Positions 1 to 8,483 of a stretch of 64,000 bases of DNA are shown here, piece after piece. The number at the start of each line of letters is the position of its first letter. Position 1 is the first letter of the stretch. Location of the stretch: NCBI GenBank assembly GCA_025144025.1, contig JALXWS010000009.1:1-64000 (forward strand), given 5' to 3'. Under the pieces are notes generated by a model, which searched no databases, was not told where the DNA came from, and worked only from the letters and a program-made list of their open reading frames with translations. Position numbers and translations under genes: made by a program. This DNA is from Corynebacterium sp. p3-SID1241. GTDB lineage: Bacteria > Actinomycetota > Actinomycetes > Mycobacteriales > Mycobacteriaceae.

Positions 1-78
1 GCAGCAGTCTCCTACGGCATCATTCGTGGTTTTGCCGCGGTTGTCTGGAAAGTCAGCTTGAGGACTATTCCGACCTAA
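1..78 (+). CDS. possible C-terminal end of an upstream gene (partial)
   Basis: Frame 1 is open from the window edge to a TAA at 76-78 and encodes about 25 residues, hydrophobic in the middle and ending in SLRTIPT. A strong terminator follows at 111-161, which fits a real gene ending here. The other two plus frames also close early, so this is a weak call. Function cannot be assigned. Confidence 0.3.
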   Translation, partial: AAVSYGIIRGFAAVVWKVSLRTIPT

Positions 79-110
79 TCGGACATGATAGATAGACTAT
101 CTTGAATGGC

Positions 111-161
111 AGTTTGCCCTGGACGTCAGTTCAGTATGATGTCCCGAAGGGCAAACTTTTT
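111..161 (+). terminator. rho-independent terminator
   Basis: A perfect 10-bp inverted repeat AGTTTGCCCT/AGGGCAAACT (111-120 and 148-157) encloses a second short repeat GGAC/GTCC (121-124, 141-144) and runs directly into TTTTT. It separates the left-edge gene from the small-gene pair starting at 211. Confidence 0.8.
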
Positions 162-210
162 CGTTCCATCTTCGCTACATTTACTCACTCGATAGTTTGG
201 GAGGAAACTC

Positions 211-660
211 ATGTGGTTCGATGGTTATCATCAGCAATTTGGAAAACGCCTGGAAGAGTTTCACGCGGTTGCGATTCCCGCGATGCTCGCTGAGCTATCG
301 CCGGAGCAGGAAGAACAAGCCACCCAGGGGGCCAAAGAATTTCCGTTCGACGCGGTGCTAGACGTCTTAAACTCCAAGCACAGCTACGAAGACAAAGTTT
401 CTCGAATATTGGCTATCAGCGGTACATGGATGAATGCTGCTTCTGGTAGCCAGTGGGCACTAGGCCCATTGAGCAGTACAGCATACTCTGAACGGGTAGG
501 CATTGGCGTTAGATGGGGTGAGATTGCATTCTCACCACTATTGAATGTCGCAGAGAACCTTATTGATACGTATCCGACCTGGCCAGGCGTGCTCAGGGAA
601 TTTGCTCAGAATCAAGAAGATGCCCGTGATTATTTCTCGCAACGACTTAAGGAGATTTAG
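211..660 (+). CDS. hypothetical protein, 149 aa
   Basis: I do not recognise this protein. It is soluble and acidic, with no signal peptide, membrane segment or cysteine motif, and is rich in aromatic residues (for example WFDGYHQQF at the start and DTYPTWPG near residue 123). The start is well supported by GGGAGGAAACTC before the ATG. It lies 2 bp upstream of a small membrane-protein gene and appears co-transcribed with it. Placement behind a terminator, next to conserved core genes but absent from the core order I know, suggests accessory DNA. A role as an immunity partner of a toxin is possible but not shown. Confidence 0.6.
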   Translation: MWFDGYHQQFGKRLEEFHAVAIPAMLAELSPEQEEQATQGAKEFPFDAVLDVLNSKHSYEDKVSRILAISGTWMNAASGSQWALGPLSSTAYSERVGIGVRWGEIAFSPLLNVAENLIDTYPTWPGVLREFAQNQEDARDYFSQRLKEI

Positions 661-662
661 CG

Positions 663-1022
663 GTGTCTGGCTTCTCTTCTGGAAGACCGCTAAATGCTTC
701 TGGAACTAGGGTCTTATTCGGTATCGGCGCTGCGCTGCCGGGCTCTTTGCTCTTGTCTATTTCGTGTGAAGGTGGCAGTAAGGGCTGGTGGGACGTTGCG
801 ACAGGCGTGGTTTTGATTGCGTTTGCGGTGGTGCTTCTCTGTTGGGCTGCGTTGAGGAAGTCATGGCGTCATCAAGCGCTGTGGGGCCTGCTATTCGTTG
901 TCTACGGCATTCTAGGCGCGCTACTTGTTCCTAGTGGTAGCAGCCGTTTCGTCACGGTGAGCGTCTGGGTTGTTGTGATGAGTAATGTTTGGCTAACGCT
1001 GCGGCAGCCCGTCAAGATCTAA
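663..1022 (+). CDS. hypothetical small membrane protein, 119 aa
   Basis: The GTG start at 663 is preceded by AAGGAG eight bases upstream, inside the end of the previous gene, so the two are translationally linked. The protein has about four hydrophobic segments: LFGIGAALPGSLLLS (about 19-33), VATGVVLIAFAVVLLCWAAL (about 46-65), WGLLFVVYGILGALLV and VVVMSNVWLTL near the end. It looks like a four-helix inner-membrane protein without catalytic motifs. Family unknown; the partner is the 149-aa protein upstream. Confidence 0.6.
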   Translation: MSGFSSGRPLNASGTRVLFGIGAALPGSLLLSISCEGGSKGWWDVATGVVLIAFAVVLLCWAALRKSWRHQALWGLLFVVYGILGALLVPSGSSRFVTVSVWVVVMSNVWLTLRQPVKI

Positions 1023-1047
1023 ATTCCGGCCTTTTGTCTGCGGGTTG

Positions 1048-1053
1048 TAGAAT
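1048..1053 (+). promoter_or_regulatory. candidate -10 box for the TPR-HAD-tlyA operon
   Basis: TAGAAT matches the corynebacterial sigma-A consensus TANNNT and lies about 50 bp before the TPR-protein start. It is in the only gap upstream of a run of ten overlapping or near-overlapping genes. The -35 region is poor, as is common in this genus. Confidence 0.4.
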
Positions 1054-1101
1054 AGGGCTGGTATTTCTGTGCTAGTTCCAACCAAGAAAGGGTAGGGCTG
1101 A

Positions 1102-1911
1102 ATGTCGGAGCGCAATCACAATGGGCGAGGCGGACGTGACCGCAAGCCACGCAATAACAAAGGCCGTGATTTTAAGGGCGATTCCCGGAAGAGGAAGTCC
1201 TTTTCGCCGCAGCGCTCCGGTTACCGTGAGGAACGTATTAATCGTCGCATGAGTGACCCAGACGTCCCGGCTGAGGTAGATGTCAACGACCTGGACCCGA
1301 TGGTACTGCAGGACCTGAAGTCGCTATCGAAGGAGAACTCCGAGGCCGTCGCTAAGCATATGATCATGGCCGCAACGTGGATGGAAGATGATCCGAAGCT
1401 GGCTCTGCGCCACGCACGCGCTGCCAAGGATCGGGCAGGCCGAGTTGCTATCGCCCGTGAAGTCAACGGTATCGCTGCGTATCGCGCCGGCGAGTGGAAA
1501 GAAGCATTGGCTGAGCTGCGTGCCGCGCGCCGCATTTCCGGTGGGCCTGGAATGCTAGCGGTGATGGCTGATTGCGAGCGTGGCCTAGGTCGTCCCGAGA
1601 AGGCGCTTGAGCTGGGGCGCACGGATGAAGCGGCAGATCTCGACGAGGAATCCAAGATTGAGCTAGCTATTGTTTTAGCCGGCGCCCGTCTAGATATGGG
1701 ACAAGCTGAGTCCGCAGTTGTCACGATTCAGCGTGCTAATCCGGATCGTGATGCCCGCGGGGTGAGCGCATGTCGCCTCGCTTATGCCTACGGTAATGCT
1801 TTGTTGGAAGCAGGCCGAAAGGATGAGGCCAGGGAGTGGTTTGAGCACGCGGTTTCGATTGATGAAGGCGACTGGACCGATGCTGGCGAACGTCTAGAGG
1901 AGTGCAAATAG
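1102..1911 (+). CDS. TPR-repeat protein (Rv1691-type)
   Basis: A 269-aa cytoplasmic protein. Residues 1-50 are a highly basic, Gly/Arg/Lys-rich disordered tail (RGGRDRKPRNNKGRDFKG). Residues 85-265 form helical TPR-like repeats, for example WKEALAELRAARR and a final repeat with GNALLEAGRKDEAREWFEHA. Position directly before the HAD phosphatase, a 53-aa ORF and tlyA matches M. tuberculosis Rv1691. No enzymatic motif; TPR proteins are scaffolds, and the basic tail could bind nucleic acid (inference). The RBS is AAGAAAGGGTAGGG. Confidence 0.8.
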   Translation: MSERNHNGRGGRDRKPRNNKGRDFKGDSRKRKSFSPQRSGYREERINRRMSDPDVPAEVDVNDLDPMVLQDLKSLSKENSEAVAKHMIMAATWMEDDPKLALRHARAAKDRAGRVAIAREVNGIAAYRAGEWKEALAELRAARRISGGPGMLAVMADCERGLGRPEKALELGRTDEAADLDEESKIELAIVLAGARLDMGQAESAVVTIQRANPDRDARGVSACRLAYAYGNALLEAGRKDEAREWFEHAVSIDEGDWTDAGERLEECK

Positions 1912-2894
1912 TGACGGTTTTAAGCAAGCATGACGCTCTTCTTCTTGATCTGGATGGGACTGTGTGGGAAGGCGGCCGACCCCTTTCTAACGTAGTGGAC
2001 GTTATCAATACCTGCGGAGTGCCGGCGGTGTACGTAACCAACAATGCTTCGCGTAGCCCAGAAGCAGTGGCGAAGATGCTGGCGGACATTGGGCTAAAGG
2101 CCGGCAATGAGCAGATAGTTACCTCTGCTCAGGCGGTACTTCAACTAGCGGCGGAAGAGGTTCCAGCTGGCTCAAAGCTCCTTATTATTGGCGCAGATTC
2201 CTTTCGTGATTTGGCTAGAGAGATGGGCTTCAAAGTCGTCTCCAGTGCTGATGATAAACCGGCTGCCGTTTTGCAGGGTTTTGATCGGACTGTTGGCTGG
2301 GAACAGCTTACGGAAGGGGCCTTGGCCATTCGCCAGGGGGCTAAGTTCTTTGCGTCGAACCTAGATACCTCTCTGCCGATTGAGCGGGGATTGGCTGTGG
2401 GTAATGGTTCCTTGGTGGCTGCAGTCCAGTCCGCAACCGGCGTAGAGCCGGTGTCCGCGGGGAAACCGGAGCCCGCCATGTTTACTGTTGCCGCGAAGCA
2501 GATCGGCGCGAAGAAGCCTCTTGCTGTGGGTGACCGTTTGGATACTGACATCGCGGGTGGCAATACCGCTGCAATGGATACATTCCATGTCCTCACCGGC
2601 GTTTCAGGCGAGTTGGAGCTTATTGAGGCTCCTGTAGAGGCTCGCCCTAACTTTATTGGCGCGGGCATGCACGAGCTGGCCTTACCGGTATCCGTTGCCC
2701 GTCCTGGAGCGCAGGGCGGGTTTACGGCGCGGTGTGATGGTCACGATCTCCTGTTGGAGGGCGGCGAGGAAAAATCAACTTCGGTGCAGGCACTGCGTAC
2801 TGTGCTGGAGGTAGCGTGGGCAATGCCGAAACCGCCGCGTTATATCCAGCCACGCAGTGAGTATGCAGAAAAGGCAGTGGCTCAATGGCGGTAA
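1911..2894 (+). CDS. HAD-IIA family phosphatase (glycerol-3-phosphate phosphatase-like)
   Basis: Haloacid-dehalogenase superfamily hydrolase, 327 aa. Motif I is LLLDLDGTVW (nucleophile Asp), motif II VYVTNNASRS, the motif III lysine lies in SAGKPEP, and motif IV is VGDRLDTDIAGG. The IIA cap architecture and synteny with M. tuberculosis Rv1692 point to a glycerol-3-phosphate or phosphoglycolate phosphatase, but substrate cannot be read from sequence. I chose GTG at 1911 because AGAGGAG lies eight bases upstream and the start overlaps the previous stop as TAGTG; an in-frame GTG at 1902 sits inside that RBS. Confidence 0.85.
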   Translation: MTVLSKHDALLLDLDGTVWEGGRPLSNVVDVINTCGVPAVYVTNNASRSPEAVAKMLADIGLKAGNEQIVTSAQAVLQLAAEEVPAGSKLLIIGADSFRDLAREMGFKVVSSADDKPAAVLQGFDRTVGWEQLTEGALAIRQGAKFFASNLDTSLPIERGLAVGNGSLVAAVQSATGVEPVSAGKPEPAMFTVAAKQIGAKKPLAVGDRLDTDIAGGNTAAMDTFHVLTGVSGELELIEAPVEARPNFIGAGMHELALPVSVARPGAQGGFTARCDGHDLLLEGGEEKSTSVQALRTVLEVAWAMPKPPRYIQPRSEYAEKAVAQWR

Positions 2895-3046
2895 AGCCCC
2901 ATGACTTTCGAGCAGTCAAGGAACCGGCAGCCATCGATGTTGAGGTAGCTGAGATCCTTGGAGAAGACGCAGCGGACTTGGCCGCTGAAGTAGATCAGCT
3001 TGATCGCGCTCACAATGTGTTGCGCGATGCTTTGCAGGAGAACTAA
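2885..3046 (+). CDS. conserved small protein, 53 aa (Rv1693-type)
   Basis: A short open frame from ATG 2885 (MAVKPHDF) to TAA 3046 fills the space between the HAD gene and tlyA exactly. It overlaps the HAD gene by 10 bp and tlyA by 1 bp (TAATG), a coupled arrangement seen for the small Rv1693 ORF in M. tuberculosis. The product is acidic and largely helical (VEVAEILGEDAADLAAEVDQ). Function unknown; an adaptor for one of its neighbours is possible but unsupported. Confidence 0.7.
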   Translation: MAVKPHDFRAVKEPAAIDVEVAEILGEDAADLAAEVDQLDRAHNVLRDALQEN

Positions 3047-3852
3047 TGCCCCCAAAACGTCGTAGGTTAGACGCGGAGCTGGTGCGCCGAAAGATTGCGC
3101 GCTCTCGTGAGCAGGCCCGAGAGATGATTAAGTCCGGCCGTGTCACGGTCGGTGGTTTCAAGGCGCAAAAGCCGGCGTCGATTGTAGAGCCCGAGGTTTC
3201 CATCAAGGTAGAAGAAGCCGAAGAGGACAAGTGGGCTTCCCGTGGCGCTCACAAGCTTTTGGGCGCCTTGGCCGCATTCGACGTCGACATGAATGGCCGC
3301 ATCCTCGATGCCGGCGCTTCTACCGGTGGCTTTACGGACGTGTGCTTGGAACACGGTGCGCAGGAAGTGCTGTCTGTCGACGTGGGCTATGGGCAGCTGC
3401 TCTGGCGGCTGCAAAATGATGACCGCGTGACAGTCTTAGACCGCACCAATATCCGGAACTTGACGCTGGAGCTTACCGACGGCCCATGCGACGGCATGGT
3501 AGGCGACTTGTCCTTCATTTCCCTCCGCTTGGTATTGCCGGCCATTGTGGATTGTCTGAAGGACGGTGCTTGGTTGTTGCCTATGGTGAAGCCGCAATTT
3601 GAGGTGGGCAAGGAGCGCCTCGGAAGCGGCGGTGTAGTCCGTTCACCGGAACTGCGCAAAGAAGTAACCAAAGAAGTGGCGGAATTTGCCCTGTCCTTGG
3701 GCTTGAGCATGCATGGAGCTGTAGCGTCCCCGCTGCCTGGGCCGAGCGGCAATGTGGAGTACTTCCTGTGGCTGAAAAAGGACGGTCAGCCCACAGATCT
3801 GTCTAAAGTGGAAGAGATGATATACCGCGCAGTCGAGGAAGGCCCACAATGA
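3046..3852 (+). CDS. tlyA: TlyA-type 16S/23S rRNA 2'-O-cytidine methyltransferase
   Basis: 268-aa two-domain protein. Residues 1-60 are an S4 RNA-binding domain (LVRRKIARSREQAREMIKSG). The remainder is an FtsJ-like Rossmann methyltransferase with SAM motif LDAGASTGGFTD (about 86-97), VGDLSFISLRLVLP and the lysine motif MVKPQFEVGKE. The family methylates cytidines in 16S and 23S rRNA at the subunit interface, and its loss gives capreomycin resistance in mycobacteria. Start and stop overlap both neighbours (TAATG upstream, a 4-bp overlap with nadK), placing it firmly in the operon. Confidence 0.93.
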   Translation: MPPKRRRLDAELVRRKIARSREQAREMIKSGRVTVGGFKAQKPASIVEPEVSIKVEEAEEDKWASRGAHKLLGALAAFDVDMNGRILDAGASTGGFTDVCLEHGAQEVLSVDVGYGQLLWRLQNDDRVTVLDRTNIRNLTLELTDGPCDGMVGDLSFISLRLVLPAIVDCLKDGAWLLPMVKPQFEVGKERLGSGGVVRSPELRKEVTKEVAEFALSLGLSMHGAVASPLPGPSGNVEYFLWLKKDGQPTDLSKVEEMIYRAVEEGPQ

Positions 3853-4733
3853 AACGTGAGATTCTATTGGTTCCCCATGCCAACCGCCAAGAGAATCTGC
3901 GGGCGACCTCGCGTGCGGCAGAGCTTTTGCAGGATGCCGGCATTACCGTTCGGGTGTGCGCCGACGATAAGGTTCTTCCAGGGCTCAAGCACGTTCCACA
4001 TACCGAAAATGCGGCAGCGGGCTGCGAATTAGTGCTGGTATTGGGCGGCGACGGAACATTCCTCCGCGCAGCCGATATGGCGCGCGCCGTGGATATTCCG
4101 GTGTTGGGCATCAACCTAGGCCACGTGGGCTTTCTGGCCGAGTGGGAGGTTGAATCCCTCGATCAAGCCTTGGTGCGGGTCATCGAAAAGAGGTACCGCA
4201 TCGAGGACCGTCTCACCATCGACGTGTCCATTTTCGATGAGGAAGGGACCCTTCTGAACCGTAGCTGGGCGTTGAACGAAGCCTCGGTAGAAAACCAAAA
4301 CCGGTCCGGCGTATTGGACGCAATCTTGGAAATTGACCGCAGGCCGGTGTCCTCCTTCGGCTGCGATGGCGTGTTGATTTCTACTCCTACCGGTTCAACC
4401 GCCTACGCGTTTTCTGCAGGCGGGCCGGTGTTGTGGCCGTCGCTCGATGCGATTTTGGTGGTACCGAATAATGCGCATGCGCTGTTTACCAAGCCACTGG
4501 TTGTTTCGCCTAACTCCTTGGTGGCGGTCGAATCAACGATGCGTACAACGCTAGCTGCGGTGATTCTGGACGGCTTCCGTGAGTTCGCGATGCCACCAGG
4601 GGCACGCGTGGAGGTAGTGCGGGGCGAGCGTCCAGTGCGGTGGGTACGCTTGGATGACCAACCTTTTACTGACCGTTTAGTGTCGAAGCTGCGCCTGCCC
4701 GTAGAAGGGTGGCGTGGGCCGAAGGAGAAGTAG
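3849..4733 (+). CDS. nadK: NAD kinase
   Basis: 294 aa. Phosphorylates NAD to NADP with ATP or polyphosphate in the cytoplasm. Diagnostic motifs are LVLGGDGTFLRAADMA (GGDGT, about 60-64), the NExxxxN-like LNEASVENQNRSG, and GVLISTPTGSTAYAFSAGG. Length and order are typical of the actinobacterial PpnK family. It overlaps tlyA by 4 bp and its stop overlaps the recN start. The conserved tlyA-nadK-recN order agrees with C. glutamicum and M. tuberculosis. Confidence 0.95.
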   Translation: MKREILLVPHANRQENLRATSRAAELLQDAGITVRVCADDKVLPGLKHVPHTENAAAGCELVLVLGGDGTFLRAADMARAVDIPVLGINLGHVGFLAEWEVESLDQALVRVIEKRYRIEDRLTIDVSIFDEEGTLLNRSWALNEASVENQNRSGVLDAILEIDRRPVSSFGCDGVLISTPTGSTAYAFSAGGPVLWPSLDAILVVPNNAHALFTKPLVVSPNSLVAVESTMRTTLAAVILDGFREFAMPPGARVEVVRGERPVRWVRLDDQPFTDRLVSKLRLPVEGWRGPKEK

Positions 4734-6403
4734 TGCTCGTCGATATTTCCATCAATGATCTGGGCGTCATTAGCAAAAGCTCTGCGGAGCTATCCGCCGG
4801 GTTGACCGTGCTTACTGGTGAGACCGGTGCAGGTAAGACCATGGTGGTTACCGGACTGCGACTCTTAGCAGGCGGACGCGCAGATGCTTCGCGTGTACGT
4901 GACGGCGCAAAGAAGGCCGCGGTGGAGGGGCACTTTTCTTCGGCGAAGGACTCCATCCGCGAGCTGGTGGAGTCGGTAGGTGGCGAGCCCGACGAAAATG
5001 GAGAATACATCGTCTCCCGCACAGTTTCTGCCGCGGGAAGATCGAGAGCCTATTTGGGCGGCCGGGCGGTCCCCGCGGCAACCTTAGGCGAGTTCGCGCG
5101 CGAGCTCATTACGGTGCATGGGCAAAATGATCAGCTGCGTTTGCTAGCGCCCGAGGAGCAACTGGGCGCGGTTGATCGTGCGGATCCTAAGTTGGCGGGC
5201 GTGCGCCAGCACTATACTGAGGCTTTCAAGGAGTGGCGCAGCCTCGCCAAGGAATATAAGCGGCGCACGGAGCAGCGCCGTGAGCTCGCACAAGAAGTTG
5301 ACCGCCTGCAATTCGCAGTCGATGAGATCGATGGTATCGCCCCAGAACCTGGCGAAGATGAGGAACTAGTGCAGCTGGTTCGCAAGCTGCAGGACGTCGA
5401 TGGGCTGCGAGAGTCCGCGGAAATTGCGTTGGCTGCCATCGACGGCACCGAGGAGCTGGAGGAGGCTGCCTCGGCCTTGCTGGGCCGGGCGGTTTCTGCA
5501 TTGGCGGGTTCCACCGACAAGAAACTGGCGGCCTTGGGAGAGCGGCTCAGCGAGATCACTTCGCAACTGGGCGATATTTCCGGGGAGCTTGGTGGATATC
5601 TGGCTGGGCTGCCGGCGGATCCACACCTATTGGAAAAGTCCCTGCAGCGGCAGCAAGAATTGCGTACGTTGACCAGGAAGTACGCGGGAGATATTGATGG
5701 CGTCGTGGCCTGGCGCAATGAGGCGGCGGCAAAGCTCGAGTCCATGGATACCTCCACAGAGGCCCTAGAGGAACTGAAGAAGCAGGTTAAGGACGCGGAA
5801 TCAGTGATGATTGAGCGGGCGGGGGAGCTGACAAAGGGGCGTCGGAAAGCGGCGAAAGCTTTGGGAGAGCAGGTAACGCAGGAGCTTCATGGCCTGGCCA
5901 TGCCAAATTCGACGTTGACAGTTGAGCTTACGGAGGCCAAGTATTCTAAAACTGGCGCGGACGCGGCCGAGCTGCAACTGAATGGCAAGCCGATTGCGTC
6001 AGCGGCCTCGGGTGGCGAGCTTTCCCGTGTCATGCTGGCCCTAGAAGTGGTGCTGGCGGACGAAGACGGCACCACCTTGGTCTTCGATGAGGTAGATGCC
6101 GGTGTGGGTGGGCGCGCGGCGGTGGAGATTGGTCGCCGCCTAGCTCGCTTGGCGGTACACAACCAGGTGATTGTGGTGACGCACTTGCCGCAGGTAGCGG
6201 CTTATGCTAAAGCGCATTTGCACGTGTCAAAGGAGAAATTCACCTCTGGCGTGGCTGAGCTATCGCAGGAGGAACGCGTGGAGGAACTGGCCCGGATGCT
6301 GGCAGGTTTGGACGATACCGAAACCGGCCGCGCGCACGCGCAGGAGCTTTTTGACCGTGCACAGGAAGAAGCTTCCGCGCGCCTCACCCACTCGAAACGA
6401 TAA
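4733..6403 (+). CDS. recN: DNA repair protein RecN
   Basis: 556-aa SMC-like ATPase for double-strand-break repair. The N-terminal Walker A is LTGETGAGKTMV (about 30-41). A central coiled-coil-rich region spans about 150-380 (for example YKRRTEQRRELAQEVDRL). The C-terminal signature is SGGELSRVMLALE and Walker B is TLVFDEVDAGVGG. Start GTG 4733 overlaps the nadK stop (TAGTG) with AAGGAGAAG just upstream; an in-frame ATG at 4709 would extend into nadK and has no better RBS. Confidence 0.94.
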   Translation: MLVDISINDLGVISKSSAELSAGLTVLTGETGAGKTMVVTGLRLLAGGRADASRVRDGAKKAAVEGHFSSAKDSIRELVESVGGEPDENGEYIVSRTVSAAGRSRAYLGGRAVPAATLGEFARELITVHGQNDQLRLLAPEEQLGAVDRADPKLAGVRQHYTEAFKEWRSLAKEYKRRTEQRRELAQEVDRLQFAVDEIDGIAPEPGEDEELVQLVRKLQDVDGLRESAEIALAAIDGTEELEEAASALLGRAVSALAGSTDKKLAALGERLSEITSQLGDISGELGGYLAGLPADPHLLEKSLQRQQELRTLTRKYAGDIDGVVAWRNEAAAKLESMDTSTEALEELKKQVKDAESVMIERAGELTKGRRKAAKALGEQVTQELHGLAMPNSTLTVELTEAKYSKTGADAAELQLNGKPIASAASGGELSRVMLALEVVLADEDGTTLVFDEVDAGVGGRAAVEIGRRLARLAVHNQVIVVTHLPQVAAYAKAHLHVSKEKFTSGVAELSQEERVEELARMLAGLDDTETGRAHAQELFDRAQEEASARLTHSKR

Positions 6404-6422
6404 TCACGCCACAATAGAACCC

Positions 6423-7574
6423 ATGGCTCTGTTTTCCCGTAACCCCGAGCAGCCTGGTGCACTGCGTGATTGCACTCCCGGCGCTAAGGGGATGAAAAAG
6501 TTTAGTGAAGGCGATGTCGCTGTAATTGATGCGGCCAATATCTCTCGCCACGAGGCCCAGACTCTCGTAGACCTCAAGCCTTCCGCCGTAATTAATGTGG
6601 CGGAGTTTTCTACCGGTTCGATCCCTAACTACGGGCCGCACATGCTTCTCGACGCCGATATTACCCTTCTTGAAGGCGTTGGCCAGTCCTTTGTCTCCGA
6701 ATTTAAGGAGGGAAAGAAGGCGCGTATCGGGGAGGACGGCACCGTCTTCAGCGGCGATAAGGCCCTTGGCACCGGCCGTATGGTTACCCGCGAACGAGCA
6801 GAGAAGAACTTTGCTGCGGCTCAGGGCGCACTGATAGATCACATGGAATCCTTCTTTGGCAATTCCATCGATTTTATTAACTCGGAAGGCCCTTTGCTTA
6901 TCGACGGCCTCGGCGTCCCCGCGTCTGGGTCCGAGATAGCCGGCCGCAAGGTAGTCCTGTTTTCGCCGACGGATAAGCACCGCGAACAGCTCAAGCAGAT
7001 GCGGAATTTTATCCGCGAGTATGAGCCACTGCTTATCGCTGTAGGAGCGGCGGCAGATTCGCTGCTGGCCCAAGGGTATAAACCAGATTTCATTATCGGC
7101 GATCCCAATAGTGTAAGCGACGAAGCACTGCGTTGCGGCGCTCGCGTTATCGTGCCCGCCGATCCTGAAGGTGGGGTAGAAGGCCTTGATCGCATCCAGG
7201 ACCTTGGCATCGGCGCCATGACCTTCCCCGCAGCAACGCATTCCGGCACTGACTTGGGCCTGCTCTTTGCTGATTATCACGGCGCGGATCTCATCGTGCA
7301 GGCCGGCGGTGGGGTAGACCTCGATGATATTTTCGCGGATCGCACTAACCCCTCGGCCGTGCTTTCCCGGCTCAAGGCCGGCACCAAGGTGGTCGACGCG
7401 GAGGCGGTGATCAATCTCTACAGTGCGCCCTCCTCCAACCTTGGCTGGCTGTGGGCGCTGTTAGGAGTCTTGGTTGCTATTGCGGTAGTTATCCTCATTG
7501 TCGGTTTCGGCGGCAACCAGGACTTTGCTAGCAACCTCAGCGAAACCTGGTCTAGCCTTTTTGGAGGCGCATAG
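6423..7574 (+). CDS. steA: SteA, cell-separation/cytokinetic protein
   Basis: 383 aa. The body resembles the Rv1697/SteA family, which has a thiamin-pyrophosphokinase-like catalytic fold (IIGDPNSVSDEALRCG around 225-240, LIVQAGGGVDLDD) followed by one C-terminal transmembrane helix, LWALLGVLVAIAVVILIVGF (about 345-364). In C. glutamicum SteA and SteB act together in daughter-cell separation at the septum. Start ATG 6423 (MALFSRN) fits family length; the longer open frame begins inside recN. No clear Shine-Dalgarno is present. steB follows 3 bp downstream. Confidence 0.88.
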   Translation: MALFSRNPEQPGALRDCTPGAKGMKKFSEGDVAVIDAANISRHEAQTLVDLKPSAVINVAEFSTGSIPNYGPHMLLDADITLLEGVGQSFVSEFKEGKKARIGEDGTVFSGDKALGTGRMVTRERAEKNFAAAQGALIDHMESFFGNSIDFINSEGPLLIDGLGVPASGSEIAGRKVVLFSPTDKHREQLKQMRNFIREYEPLLIAVGAAADSLLAQGYKPDFIIGDPNSVSDEALRCGARVIVPADPEGGVEGLDRIQDLGIGAMTFPAATHSGTDLGLLFADYHGADLIVQAGGGVDLDDIFADRTNPSAVLSRLKAGTKVVDAEAVINLYSAPSSNLGWLWALLGVLVAIAVVILIVGFGGNQDFASNLSETWSSLFGGA

Positions 7575-7577
7575 GGT

Positions 7578-8480
7578 ATGGCAAAGGCTGAGCTTGTAGC
7601 AGGCTTGGGTTTCGGTGCCGCGGTAGGCGTCGCGTTAGGTGCACTGGTGATCGCGCCCAACTTGACGACCGGTATGGCTGATGACGATCCCCTCCGTGAG
7701 GAGCACCGCAAGGTGGTCCAAGACAATAAGATACTGCAGACCCAAAATGAAGCTAGCGATAAGATCGTTGGGGATGTGGGGGCAGAATTGGTGGACGGCA
7801 CCTTGTCGCAGCGCCCCGTGCTCATCGTCTCCACCGATGATGCCAACAGTGGAGACGTGAACACGATTAAGAAGCTCTTGGAGTCTTCTGATGCCACCGA
7901 GGCTGGCGAAATTAAGCTGACCAAGGACTTCTTGCGCCCTGAAACCAAAGACGAGCTGCTGCCTATCTTGAAGGACACTGCGCCAAAGAAGGCAGATACC
8001 AAGGACCTAGATTCCGCAGGAGCCCTTAGCGGCGAGGTACTGGGTACTGCATTGGCTATGGACCCGGAGAGCACCAAGTCGCTGGCATCGGTAGAAGAAC
8101 GCGCGGATTTGCTCCATAAGCTGCGCGATAAGGGCTTCATTGACTACGAAGACGGCACCATCGTTCCTGCCCAGGCCATCATCGTGGTCTCCGGCAATGG
8201 TCTGCGCGGCTATCCTTCAACCGCGTTGGCGGAATTTGCCACCGGCTTGGATGATGTCAATGGCTCCGTAGTGTTGAGCGGGCGCACCAAGCAGACTCAA
8301 GATGATAAGGCGCTAGCCCAAGTGCGCGACCAGGATGCGAAACTGTCTACGGTGGACGGCACTGAACGGGCAGTGGAGCGTATCGCTGTTATTCTGGCCA
8401 CCCAGGAACAACTCGATGGTGGCCGAGGCAATTATGGTTCCACCGAGACCGCAGATTCTGCCTTGCCCGGAAAGGAATAG
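7578..8480 (+). CDS. steB: SteB, MctB/copper-transporter-family envelope protein
   Basis: 300 aa with one N-terminal membrane anchor (LGFGAAVGVALGALVIAPNL, about 10-29) and an extracytoplasmic body containing a coiled-coil start (EEHRKVVQDNKILQTQNEAS). The family is annotated as copper transporter MctB (Rv1698) in mycobacteria and as SteB, the partner of SteA in cell separation, in C. glutamicum. Adjacency to steA (3-bp gap) supports the SteB reading. No cysteine or histidine cluster for metal binding is visible. Unusually, the gene downstream is the NUDIX hydrolase rather than pyrG. Confidence 0.85.
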   Translation: MAKAELVAGLGFGAAVGVALGALVIAPNLTTGMADDDPLREEHRKVVQDNKILQTQNEASDKIVGDVGAELVDGTLSQRPVLIVSTDDANSGDVNTIKKLLESSDATEAGEIKLTKDFLRPETKDELLPILKDTAPKKADTKDLDSAGALSGEVLGTALAMDPESTKSLASVEERADLLHKLRDKGFIDYEDGTIVPAQAIIVVSGNGLRGYPSTALAEFATGLDDVNGSVVLSGRTKQTQDDKALAQVRDQDAKLSTVDGTERAVERIAVILATQEQLDGGRGNYGSTETADSALPGKE

Positions 8481-8483
8481 CTC

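Noticed and set aside
6384..7280. Open frame of 298 codons on the minus strand
   Set aside because: Antisense to steA with unlikely composition.
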